NCBI RefSeq assembly: GCF_051846935.1
Contig: NZ_JBPYCS010000037.1
Coordinates: 1-19,923, forward strand
Source of the DNA: JBPYCR01 sp051846935
GTDB taxonomy: Bacteria; Bacillota; Bacilli; Bacillales; Amphibacillaceae
Length of the DNA: 19,923 bases
Direction of reading: 5' to 3'
In this document: positions 7,019 through 13,794 of the stretch, one piece after another
Layout: each line of letters begins with the position of its first letter
Numbering within the stretch: the stretch's first letter is position 1
The notes under the pieces: generated by a model
Databases searched by the model: none
Told to the model about the DNA's origin: nothing
The model's input: only the letters and a program-made list of their open reading frames with translations
Program-made: the position numbers and the translations under genes

Positions 7019-7162
7019 ATAATATAATGTAGTTTATTATTTGAGTTTGACACCTACATCTTCTAGCCTATGCTTCGATGATATGTGCTTCGGGGTTACT
7101 CGAACCGTATTCGGTGTAGTCCTGCTTGTTCTACGTAATTAAACAGTTAATATGTATCAAAA
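7019..7162 (-). other. 144-bp gap inside the tRNA array, possible tRNA remnant
   Basis: The neighbouring tRNAs upstream in the array are 4-11 bp apart, but this space is 144 bp. I see no foldable tRNA. On the minus strand GGTTCGAG and AACCCCGAAG are reminiscent of tRNA pieces only. In B. subtilis arrays of this type tRNA-fMet and tRNA-Asp lie between Ser and Phe. Confidence 0.4.
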
Positions 7163-7252
7163 AGGAGGAAGAGGGATTCGAACCCCCGCGGGCTTTGACA
7201 CCCCTGTCGGTTTTCAAGACCGATCCCTTCAGCCAGACTTGGGTATTCCTCC
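7163..7252 (-). tRNA. tRNA-Ser (TGA), atypical 3' end
   Basis: This is a class II tRNA of about 90 nt: acceptor GGAGGAA/TTCCTCC, anticodon loop CTTGAAA with anticodon TGA, an extended variable region and T arm GGGTTCGAATCCC. After the acceptor's last C the sequence goes straight to TTTTT, so position 73 would be U rather than the G expected for serine tRNAs, and CCA is not encoded. The variable arm also pairs poorly (GGG with CCC). It may still be functional, but the 3' edge looks like a deletion junction. Confidence 0.85.
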
Positions 7253-7261
7253 GACATTTTA

Positions 7262-7338
7262 TGGTGGACCCTGCAGGATTCGAACCTGCGACCGATCGGT
7301 TATGAGCCGATAGCTCTAACCAACTGAGCTAAGGGTCC
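7262..7338 (-). tRNA. tRNA with CAT anticodon, probably tRNA-Ile2 (lysidine-modified)
   Basis: Acceptor GGACCCT/AGGGTCC, A73 and encoded CCA are present. The anticodon loop CTCATAA carries CAT. C4-G69 and C5-G68, and the close likeness to B. subtilis tRNA-Ile2 as I recall it, favour a TilS substrate reading AUA codons rather than elongator Met. The next tRNA upstream already fits elongator Met. Confidence 0.85.
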
Positions 7339-7349
7339 TTATAATTTAA

Positions 7350-7426
7350 TGGTAGCGGCGGAGGGGATCGAACCCACGACCTCACGGGTATGAACCGTAC
7401 GCTCTCGCCAGCTGAGCTACGCCGCC
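7350..7426 (-). tRNA. tRNA-Met (CAT), elongator type
   Basis: Acceptor GGCGGCG/CGCCGCT (with a G1-U72 wobble), A73 and encoded CCA are present. The anticodon stem-loop ACGGTTCATACCCGT carries CAT. It is very like B. subtilis elongator tRNA-Met. The T stem has one mismatch (U50 opposite U64) where B. subtilis has a G-U pair. Confidence 0.9.
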
Positions 7427-7429
7427 ACA

Positions 7430-7504
7430 TGGCTCCACAGGTAGGATTCGAACCTACGACCGATCGGTTAACAGCCGATAGCTCTACCACTGAGCTACTG
7501 TGGA
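7430..7504 (-). tRNA. tRNA-Asn (GTT)
   Basis: Acceptor TCCACAG/CTGTGGA, G73 and encoded CCA are present. The anticodon loop CTGTTAA carries GTT. It is the first tRNA of the array, ending 3 bp before tRNA-Met. Confidence 0.95.
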
Positions 7505-7581
7505 ATAAGTTAAATTAATAAAGATAAATGTAAGCAGTATGTTTTATATTCAATTAGATGTTAATTAAGACGACAAGATAT

Positions 7582-7610
7582 AATTTACCACGTTAGATCC
7601 AATCTGTCAA
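7582..7610 (-). promoter_or_regulatory. Promoter of the tRNA array
   Basis: A perfect TTGACA -35 (7605-7610) precedes a TAAATT -10 (7582-7587) by exactly 17 bp on the minus strand, about 75 bp before tRNA-Asn. No other gene lies in between. Confidence 0.75.
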
Positions 7611-7655
7611 CACTTTATTTATGCTTGTTTCACAAAACTTTTACTAAAATAAATC

Positions 7656-7704
7656 CATGCTACAGTATGTAATTTCGGGAAAGAACAATACATACTATAG
7701 CATG
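7656..7704 (-). terminator. Hairpin terminator downstream of the Na/Pi cotransporter
   Basis: Arms of 16 bp (7656-7671 with 7689-7704) carry a single mismatch and a 17-nt loop. They start about 50 bp past the stop, and the transcript tail is T-rich (GATTTATTTTAG). It separates the transporter gene from the tRNA promoter. Confidence 0.65.
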
Positions 7705-7753
7705 TTCATTTATTTATTTCAACATATTATTAAAAGATCTAATTATTAAACAA

Positions 7754-9385
7754 TTATAACTTCTCGCTTAATACTTCCTCGGCAATGTTAACTGCATGAT
7801 CTCCTATTCGCTCTAAATTACTAATAATATCCACAAATACGATACCAGCTGATCCAGAACATCTACCTTCATTTACGCGAATTATATGTTTCTTTCGATA
7901 CGTTCTCTCCATTTTATCAATTTGGTCTTCTTTTTGTACAACAACTAGGGCTTCCTCTCTATCCATTAAATCAAGGGCTTTAACTGCCTGTTTAACGGTT
8001 AGAATGGTTAAATCAAACATATTATTTAAATCTTCATGAGCACTTTCCGTCAAATTAATTTTGTTTGATATTTTATAGTCAATTAATTCAATTATGTTTT
8101 CGAAATGATCTCCAATTCTTTCTATATCTCGAACTGAATCCATAAGTGCTGTATGTTTTGCACTCTCTGCTTCTGATAATGTTCCGCTGGAAATACTTAT
8201 TAAATAATTGGTAATATTTCGATCAAGATTATTTAGCGCACCTTCAATTTGCATTGCCATTTCTGAATGCTTCTGCTGTTGTGTAGTCAAATATAAGCTC
8301 GTTTCTTCTAAACCTTTATAAGCGTACTCGCCCATGCGAATAATTTCCGATTTCGCTTGAGAAAGGGCTAACGTAGACGACTGTTGAAGAAAAATCGGAT
8401 CTAAATGTTTTGGTTTATATTCAACTGTAACATCTTCACCTGGAATAATTTTTGTGACCATCCAAGCAAGAATCGCTATAAATGGAAATTGAATAATCGT
8501 ATTAGCTATATTAAAACTACCGTGAGCAAAGGCTATCGTCATTTCTGGATTGAGATTAAATTTTCCTTGTAAGAATAGCACATATTTCGTAAAAACATCA
8601 AGAATAAGAAGAAAGACGGTCGCACCTACTAAGTTGAAAATAACATGCGTATATGCTGCTCTTTTTGCTGCTACAGTAGCTCCTAAAGAAGCAATTATTG
8701 CTGTTATTGTTGTACCAATATTATCGCCAAACAAAACTGGAATAGCTGCTTTTAAACTAATTGCCCCTTCACTAAACAACCCTTGCAAAATACCTATTGT
8801 AGCACTGGAGCTTTGTACGATTAACGTAAATACTGTTCCAATAGCAACACCTAATACAGGATTTGAACTCATATCTACAGTTAACTCATGAAAAACTTCC
8901 AAGCTACGTAAAGGCTTCATTCCAGAGCTCATTAAGCCTAAACCGAAAAACAAAGCACCAAATCCAAATATCGTTTGACCTGCTGCATTTACTTTTTGAT
9001 TAGAAAAGAAGAAAAGCAAAAAACATCCTACAGCAATTATCGGTAATGCATATTCGCCAATATTTATCCCAATAATAAAAGCTGTCACGGTCGTACCGAT
9101 ATTAGCTCCCATAATAACGCCTATTGCTTGTCTAAGTGTCATAAAGCCAGCGTTTACTAAGCCAACAGTTAGTACAGTCGTACCTGAACTGCTCTGTATA
9201 AGAATAGTTACGATAATTCCAGCAAGAACACCTAGAAACGGATTACTTGTGAATTTATCTAGTATATCCCTTAGACGATCACCTGCTGACTTTTGCAAAC
9301 CTTCTCCCATATATTTTATACCTAGGAGAAATATTCCGAGTCCACCTACAAACTCAAATATGAGTTGCTGTACATTAATTTCCAA
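7754..9385 (-). CDS. Na+/phosphate cotransporter (NptA/PNaS family) with PhoU-like C-terminal domain
   Basis: This membrane transporter is predicted to take up phosphate with sodium. Two inverted Na/Pi-cotransport repeats carry the hallmark QSSS motifs (about residues 64-67 and 191-194 from the start chosen here). Eight or more membrane segments fill the first 340 residues. A helical PhoU-like domain (about 345-540) has the paired motif DIERIGDHFENI / NLERIGDHAVNI. I choose the TTG at 9385 (543 aa): the frame extends upstream to a TTG at 9457, but the extra 24 residues are non-hydrophobic and atypical, a promoter -10 at 9443-9448 would place transcription start downstream of 9457, and GAGG lies 11 bases before the 9385 codon. 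With phoU it is the only phosphate-related gene here. Confidence 0.9.
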   Translation of the reverse strand: MEINVQQLIFEFVGGLGIFLLGIKYMGEGLQKSAGDRLRDILDKFTSNPFLGVLAGIIVTILIQSSSGTTVLTVGLVNAGFMTLRQAIGVIMGANIGTTVTAFIIGINIGEYALPIIAVGCFLLFFFSNQKVNAAGQTIFGFGALFFGLGLMSSGMKPLRSLEVFHELTVDMSSNPVLGVAIGTVFTLIVQSSSATIGILQGLFSEGAISLKAAIPVLFGDNIGTTITAIIASLGATVAAKRAAYTHVIFNLVGATVFLLILDVFTKYVLFLQGKFNLNPEMTIAFAHGSFNIANTIIQFPFIAILAWMVTKIIPGEDVTVEYKPKHLDPIFLQQSSTLALSQAKSEIIRMGEYAYKGLEETSLYLTTQQQKHSEMAMQIEGALNNLDRNITNYLISISSGTLSEAESAKHTALMDSVRDIERIGDHFENIIELIDYKISNKINLTESAHEDLNNMFDLTILTVKQAVKALDLMDREEALVVVQKEDQIDKMERTYRKKHIIRVNEGRCSGSAGIVFVDIISNLERIGDHAVNIAEEVLSEKL

Positions 9386-9442
9386 TTGATAATCAACCTC
9401 ACTCGTGTTGTGCCTTTTTATGTAATAGCTTGTCCATGTCCT

Positions 9443-9471
9443 ATTATCAAAAATCAAACATAATTTGTAAA
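9443..9471 (-). promoter_or_regulatory. Promoter of the Na/Pi cotransporter gene
   Basis: On the minus strand TTTACA (9466-9471) and GATAAT (9443-9448) are separated by 17 bp, a good sigma-A match. The predicted start of transcription near 9435 supports the 9385 TTG start codon. Confidence 0.65.
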
Positions 9472-9486
9472 GTAACTTTTAAATAT

Positions 9487-9503
9487 TTTACACTATGTTT
9501 ACA
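9487..9503 (+). promoter_or_regulatory. PhoP-box-like direct repeat near the Na/Pi cotransporter promoter
   Basis: Two identical TTTACA hexamers (9487-9492 and 9498-9503) are separated by exactly 5 bp, the Bacillus PhoP spacing. They read on the plus strand, opposite to the transporter gene, 16-32 bp upstream of its -35. The orientation is a weakness for activation of that gene. A plus-strand TATAAT at 9519-9524 follows the second hexamer by 15 bp. Confidence 0.4.
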
Positions 9504-9523
9504 ATTGGTCTGCAAAGGTATAA

Positions 9524-10165
9524 TTATGGTTCTAGCTTTTTTACGAGTATTCTTGTACCGTCAACCTTTACAACTACTATTTTACTTCCTTTTTCAATCC
9601 ATTGCGCATTCGAAATTCCACTAAAATCTTGACCATTAATAGAGATTGTTCCGACCGGACGTAAATCTGTTAATGTTTCGCCATGTAGCCCAACCAATCC
9701 TTCATATTCTTTATTCATGGAACTATAGCCTTTATCTTTCGTCAATCGATCCTTAAGTGCAATCTTTTCCCACATATTTCTTCGCTTAAACATTTTCAGG
9801 AAAAAAAAGGCACATCCACTTCCGAGTAACACTCCAATAACAGCATATAACCCTGATGAAATATTTTGTGCTGCTAATGCAGTTGCTAATAGCATGCATG
9901 CCAAGCCTAATGTCGCCAGAGTACCATCATTAATTAGCTTACCATCTGCGATAATAAGTAATAATCCAATAAAGTACACAATAAGCATTAAAATAAAGGT
10001 GCTCGGTTCTACAATATTTCCATAAAAATAAAATGTTATTAATCCGATACCTAATAGTCCAAATATACCACGCATATTAACAAGTATTTCACCAATCAAA
10101 AACATCGTACCAAAAAATGTTATTAAAAATAAGACCCAACCAGCATCTACTATAGGTAAGACCAA
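9524..10165 (-). CDS. Short NfeD-family membrane protein
   Basis: This 213-residue protein has four or five membrane segments in the first 125 residues and a C-terminal soluble beta-rich domain (about 150-213; TLTDLRPVGTISINGQDFSG and IVVVKVDGTRILVKKL). That is the NfeD OB-fold pattern. NfeD proteins usually partner SPFH/flotillin proteins in membrane microdomains. The ClpP-like serine protease domain of long NfeD proteins is absent, so this is the short form. No flotillin gene lies in the window. The start is TTG with a strong GAGGAGG seven bases upstream. It is divergent from yqfZ by only 51 bp and followed by the Na/Pi cotransporter 138 bp on. Confidence 0.85.
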   Translation of the reverse strand: MVLPIVDAGWVLFLITFFGTMFLIGEILVNMRGIFGLLGIGLITFYFYGNIVEPSTFILMLIVYFIGLLLIIADGKLINDGTLATLGLACMLLATALAAQNISSGLYAVIGVLLGSGCAFFFLKMFKRRNMWEKIALKDRLTKDKGYSSMNKEYEGLVGLHGETLTDLRPVGTISINGQDFSGISNAQWIEKGSKIVVVKVDGTRILVKKLEP

Positions 10166-10216
10166 TGGTATTCCTCCTCTATAATTAAGCCACTCCTACA
10201 CTAAGGAAGTGATTTT

Positions 10217-10534
10217 ATGGGAATGTTAAAAAGAATGGCTGTTTATCTTTTTATTATTTTATTTCTAATGAGTATGTATAATGACCTTACTAAAGGATCT
10301 ATTTTGTATGAAGAAGTTGTGCCAATTGACAAGCAGGAAAATTCGATTGTTAAAATTAAAGCGCGCTCTGGCGATACTGTTTTAACAATGTCCGAAAGGT
10401 TATATTCATCCGATAGCATTCGTATGGAAAAAATTATGGAAGACTTTAAAAAACTAAACCCGCATACAAATCCATATCGTTTGATAGCAGACGAATATTA
10501 TTATTTTCCAGCTAAAGACACTACTCTCCCATAG
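10217..10534 (+). CDS. yqfZ: YqfZ-like small protein with LysM-like domain
   Basis: This 105-residue protein has an N-terminal membrane or signal segment (about 7-24) and a LysM-like C-terminal region (about 45-102). The region begins IKARSGDTVLTMSERLY and ends with LNPHTNPYRLIADEYYYFP, the usual 'GDTl...l...N......l..G..l.iP' shape. Length, position and domain match YqfZ of B. subtilis. It is probably exported and cell-wall associated (inference). AAGGA lies nine bases before the ATG. In B. subtilis ispG (yqfY) lies between yqfX and yqfZ; here the two are convergent neighbours 52 bp apart. Confidence 0.75.
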   Translation: MGMLKRMAVYLFIILFLMSMYNDLTKGSILYEEVVPIDKQENSIVKIKARSGDTVLTMSERLYSSDSIRMEKIMEDFKKLNPHTNPYRLIADEYYYFPAKDTTLP

Positions 10535-10567
10535 TATACCATTAATCACCTTTTGCGAGCATAAAAA

Positions 10568-10588
10568 GAAGCTGAATAAATCAGCTTC
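10568..10588 (-). terminator. yqfX intrinsic terminator overlapping its stop codon
   Basis: Perfect 8-bp arms GAAGCTGA/TCAGCTTC enclose a 5-nt loop, followed on the minus strand by TTTTTATG. The stem begins inside the yqfX stop codon. It may also block read-through from yqfZ on the plus strand. Confidence 0.85.
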
Positions 10589-10970
10589 ATGATGATACAA
10601 TTGGAAGAAACAGGCGAATTACTATTGATAATGTACCAACAACGATAGCAGTATTTCCTAAAATTTCTGCATCTCTTCTCCTAGCCATAAATCCTAGGAT
10701 AATGCCAGCAGCACCGAATATAATCGGTATTATAAAAAAGGATAGAATAGAGAGTACAACAGAAATCCATCCAAATGACCAATTCGTGTCTTTCTGTACA
10801 TCCTCTTCATCTTTGATGAAAGTATCACTTGTTAATTCAGCAGCAATTTCTTCCTCTCTTGAACCGTTCCGCTTTTCTTCTGCTTGATCATACATATAAT
10901 TTGTTAACGATTGCCGTTTGTCCTGTTCGCCCATTTTATCTTGCATGCCTTCATCTCGATAATCATCCAT
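10587..10970 (-). CDS. yqfX: YqfX-like membrane protein (DUF4190-like)
   Basis: This 127-residue protein has a charged soluble N-terminal half (about 1-65, rich in D, E, K, R and Q) followed by two membrane segments (about 68-95 and 103-124) joined by the short basic loop MARRRDAE. The hydrophobic hairpin around a 'lG..a...' repeat fits DUF4190-type proteins. The position next to yqfZ and near yqfT supports YqfX. GGGAAGG lies about seven bases before the ATG. Function unknown. Confidence 0.75.
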   Translation of the reverse strand: MDDYRDEGMQDKMGEQDKRQSLTNYMYDQAEEKRNGSREEEIAAELTSDTFIKDEEDVQKDTNWSFGWISVVLSILSFFIIPIIFGAAGIILGFMARRRDAEILGNTAIVVGTLSIVIRLFLPIVSS

Positions 10971-11138
10971 AAATTAACCTTCCCTTCTTAAAGGATCACG
11001 TTTAGTTTATGGAGTCCAACTGTTAATAGTAATGTTATTTTTTGGAATGATGCAGTAAAAAGGTTTCCTTTTTAATTTAAATACATACAATGAAGTGAAT
11101 TATTACATTCGTTCGATAACATGAAAAGGAGCAAACTC

Positions 11139-11423
11139 ATGACGGATATTCTTAAACGTATCGTAGTGACCAGGCTACAGCAGCTTACAAATCATGAATT
11201 AATACATTATGGCAGGAAATATCGATTCACTATTTCCTTAGAAGAAGCGAATCAATTGACACGGTACATTCAAACTGCAAAACCGAATCCATTTGAAGCG
11301 AAGGATCGATTGAAAATGTATAACGAAATAAGTCGCGTTACAAATAAAGAAACCGCTGAAAAAGCAGAACAATTGTTTATTAAAATGATTAAAGAACATG
11401 GGCTTGAGCATTTATTCGAATGA
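11139..11423 (+). CDS. yqfT: YqfT-like DUF2624 protein
   Basis: This soluble 94-residue helical protein fits the DUF2624 pattern: an N-terminal helix pair (LKRIVVTRLQQLTNHELIHYG), then LSLEEAN-type helices and a closing TAEKAEQLFIKMIKEHG. An ATG at 11121 is also in frame, but AAAAGGAG falls inside that extension and is well spaced (8 nt) for the ATG at 11139, so I use the latter. Next to nfo, as in B. subtilis, but here convergent with it and sharing a terminator. Function unknown. Confidence 0.8.
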   Translation: MTDILKRIVVTRLQQLTNHELIHYGRKYRFTISLEEANQLTRYIQTAKPNPFEAKDRLKMYNEISRVTNKETAEKAEQLFIKMIKEHGLEHLFE

Positions 11424-11446
11424 GGTTTAGAATTTTTTATAACACA

Positions 11447-11491
11447 AATCCGAACGAAGTCATCTTGTAAATCGAATCATTCGTTCGGATT
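11447..11491. terminator. Two-way terminator between yqfT and nfo
   Basis: Perfect 12-bp arms (AATCCGAACGAA and TTCGTTCGGATT) enclose a 21-nt loop between convergent genes, with T-rich flanks on both sides. It closes the trmK-yqfO-cshB-nfo cluster. Confidence 0.8.
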
Positions 11492-11530
11492 CTCTCATCC
11501 CTTAGTTATTTCTAAATTCTATTTAACGTA

Positions 11531-12424
11531 TCATTTACTCATAATTTGTTGTTTTAAATCTGATATAAACGTACCTTGCTTTAACATCTCAATTTCATAC
11601 TTATACGGAGGCTTTTTATTCTTTTTATCTTCGCCAACATAAGGAGTTTCTAATATTTTAGGGATGTCAATCAATTGTTCATGAAACGTGACATAATGAA
11701 GTGCTTTAAATCCTATATGCCCAAACCCTATATTTTCATGTCTGTCCTTGCCGGCACCTTGTTCATTTTTGCTATCATTAACGTGGATGACTTTTAAGCG
11801 ATCGACTCCAATTACTTTATCGAATTCATTCAAAACGCCATCAAAATCATTTGCAACATCATATCCAGCATCGTGCACGTGGCACGTATCCAAGCAGACC
11901 GATAAATTTTCGTTATGCGTTACCCCATCAATGATTTTAGCAATTTCTTCAAAATTCCGACCGATTTCAGTCCCTTTCCCTGCCATTGTTTCCAATGCAA
12001 TTTGCACTGTCTCCGTGTTTGATAACACTTCGTTTAATCCTTGAATGATCTGTTTTATGCCTACATCCGCTCCAGCACCTACATGAGCGCCTGGATGTAG
12101 TACGATCTGCTTAGCGCCTATCGCTGCAGTTCGATCGAGTTCATTGCGCAAAAAAGAGACACCTAATTCATAAGTCGCTTGTTTTGTTGTATTACCTATA
12201 TTAATAATATATGGAGCATGTACGACAATATCTTCCATCTTATTCTCCAGCATATGCTGTCTTCCTGCTTCGATATTTAGCTCTTCGATCGGTTTTCTGC
12301 GTGTATTTTGAGGTGCGCCTGTATATATCATAAACGTATTTGCTTCATAAGATGCTGCCTCTTCACTTGACCCAAGCAACATTTTTTTCCCACTCATCGA
12401 TACGTGAGATCCTAATTTAACCAT
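11531..12424 (-). CDS. nfo: Endonuclease IV (AP endonuclease)
   Basis: This DNA repair enzyme cleaves 5' to abasic sites and some oxidised bases in base-excision repair, using a trinuclear zinc centre in a TIM barrel. Metal-binding and family motifs are all visible in order: HAPYIINIGN, VLHPGAHVG, ALETMAGKGTE, CLDTCHVHDAGYD, HVNDSKNEQGAGKDRHENIG and ILETPYVGED. The frame extends to a GTG at 12433, but the ATG at 12424 gives 297 residues beginning MVKLGSHVSMSGKKML, as in B. subtilis YqfS, and has GGGGTGG about six bases upstream. It starts 13 bp after the cshB stop and is clearly co-transcribed with it. Confidence 0.95.
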   Translation of the reverse strand: MVKLGSHVSMSGKKMLLGSSEEAASYEANTFMIYTGAPQNTRRKPIEELNIEAGRQHMLENKMEDIVVHAPYIINIGNTTKQATYELGVSFLRNELDRTAAIGAKQIVLHPGAHVGAGADVGIKQIIQGLNEVLSNTETVQIALETMAGKGTEIGRNFEEIAKIIDGVTHNENLSVCLDTCHVHDAGYDVANDFDGVLNEFDKVIGVDRLKVIHVNDSKNEQGAGKDRHENIGFGHIGFKALHYVTFHEQLIDIPKILETPYVGEDKKNKKPPYKYEIEMLKQGTFISDLKQQIMSK

Positions 12425-12437
12425 GTATTCCACCCCA

Positions 12438-13751
12438 CTATTTGTTTTTTCTCGTTTTTTGCCGCAGCTTTCTTTTTATTTGCTGCTGCTGTTGTTTCAT
12501 TTTTTTCTTATATCCTGGTTTTATTTTCTTTGGTTTTTTTACATAACTCCAGGCTTCTTTTTCTAAATTAGTAGTCGTGTTTTTCCGTAGTTTTCTTTTA
12601 TTATATGGATCGGCATTTACCCATTGTCCGTTTTTAGGCTCAGTATAAGAGAACGTTATACCTTTATTCTCCAACTTACTAATGAGTTGTATATCTGCTT
12701 CCTTGTATATACTAATAACTGTCCCAGCCATTCCTGCTCTCGCAGTTCTACCCGAACGATGGATATAAAAGTGTTCTTCTTTTGGTAGCTCAGCATTAAT
12801 AACATGGCTGACACCTTTAATATCAATTCCTCTAGATGCTAAATCTGTAGCAACGATATATTGACATTGCAATTGTTGAATTTGCTTCAATGTTCGCTTT
12901 CTTTCTCTAGGGGTTAAGCCACCATGTAATACGGAGACTTGCAGTCCATTTTGTTGTAAATTTGCGGCTAGTTCGTCTGCTTTTTCCTTTCCGTTTGTAA
13001 ATATTATTGCCAAATATGGCTGAATGACTTTACTAATATTTAAGAGGACATCCTCTTCCGTCCGATGCTTTAAATGGATAAGGCGGTGTTCCAATGCCTT
13101 TGGTGATAATCCGTCGTCAATTTTAATATATATAGGCTGATACAAATATTTATTAAAGAAGTGTTCTAAACGTTGTGGAATTGTTGCAGAGAACACGAGT
13201 AATTGAATTCCTTCTTGACAACGAACTAATAATTGATCGACTGTCTCAATAAAGCCTAAATCGAGCATCAAGTCCGCTTCATCAATAACAAAGGAAGTGG
13301 CAGAGTAAATAGATAGTACGCCTTCTGAAACTAAATCTAAAATCCTTCCAGGTGTACCAATGACAATATCTGGTGCATTTTTTAATTGCTGAATCATCCG
13401 CTGTTTATCTGTTCCACCGATTAGTAACTTCGTTGTCCAGATTTGCTCTTTTCCTGCTAATTCAATTATTCTTTTAACTTCATCATATATTTGTCTAGCC
13501 AATTCTCGCGTAGGTAATGTAATTATAAGCTGTACGTCATCTACGTCTGTTTTCAATTGATTTATAAGCGGCAATAAATATGCATGTGTCTTACCTGATC
13601 CTGTTTGAGATTTACCAATAAGACTTTTACCTTGTAATATATGTGGTATGGCTTTTTGTTGTATTTCTGTCGGGTTAATAAAGCCCAACTTATTTATAAC
13701 GTCTAATACTGTTTCGTTCATACCAATATCGTTAAAGCTGTAGTTTTTCAT
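12438..13751 (-). CDS. cshB: DEAD-box ATP-dependent RNA helicase CshB
   Basis: This cytoplasmic RNA-remodelling helicase acts in cold adaptation and RNA turnover in Bacillus. The 437 residues match CshB (YqfR, about 438). Motifs in order: Q motif (NPTEIQQKAI, about 26-35), Walker A SQTGSGKT (48-55), PTRELA (80-85), TPGR (133-136), DEAD (157-160), SAT (188-190), ATDLASRGID (321-330) and HRSGRTARAG (331-340). The C-terminal tail (about 388-437) is strongly basic, with a KMKQQQQQIKR stretch, as expected for an RNA-binding tail. GGAG lies about 11 bases before the ATG. It sits between yqfO and nfo; B. subtilis has ispH (yqfP) and yqfQ between yqfO and this gene, and they are missing here. Confidence 0.95.
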   Translation of the reverse strand: MKNYSFNDIGMNETVLDVINKLGFINPTEIQQKAIPHILQGKSLIGKSQTGSGKTHAYLLPLINQLKTDVDDVQLIITLPTRELARQIYDEVKRIIELAGKEQIWTTKLLIGGTDKQRMIQQLKNAPDIVIGTPGRILDLVSEGVLSIYSATSFVIDEADLMLDLGFIETVDQLLVRCQEGIQLLVFSATIPQRLEHFFNKYLYQPIYIKIDDGLSPKALEHRLIHLKHRTEEDVLLNISKVIQPYLAIIFTNGKEKADELAANLQQNGLQVSVLHGGLTPRERKRTLKQIQQLQCQYIVATDLASRGIDIKGVSHVINAELPKEEHFYIHRSGRTARAGMAGTVISIYKEADIQLISKLENKGITFSYTEPKNGQWVNADPYNKRKLRKNTTTNLEKEAWSYVKKPKKIKPGYKKKMKQQQQQIKRKLRQKTRKNK

Positions 13752-13794
13752 TCATCAATACTCCTTTAAACCAGGCTATATGAACACTTTAGAA

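Noticed and set aside
7086..7117. T-arm-like and hairpin-like pieces in the tRNA gap as a complete tRNA
   Set aside because: No acceptor stem or anticodon arm can be drawn, so it is kept only as a possible remnant.
9386..9457. Longer N-terminus for the Na/Pi cotransporter from a TTG at 9457
   Set aside because: The extra residues are atypical, and a good promoter (-10 at 9443-9448) would start transcription inside the extension.
9430..9624. 64-codon plus-strand frame across the transporter/NfeD gap
   Set aside because: It overlaps two well-supported genes on the other strand and has no ribosome site or domain.
11057..11073. Small AAAAAGG/CCTTTTT hairpin before yqfT
   Set aside because: Arms are almost all A/T with a 3-nt loop, and no upstream gene needs it. 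Likely chance in AT-rich DNA.
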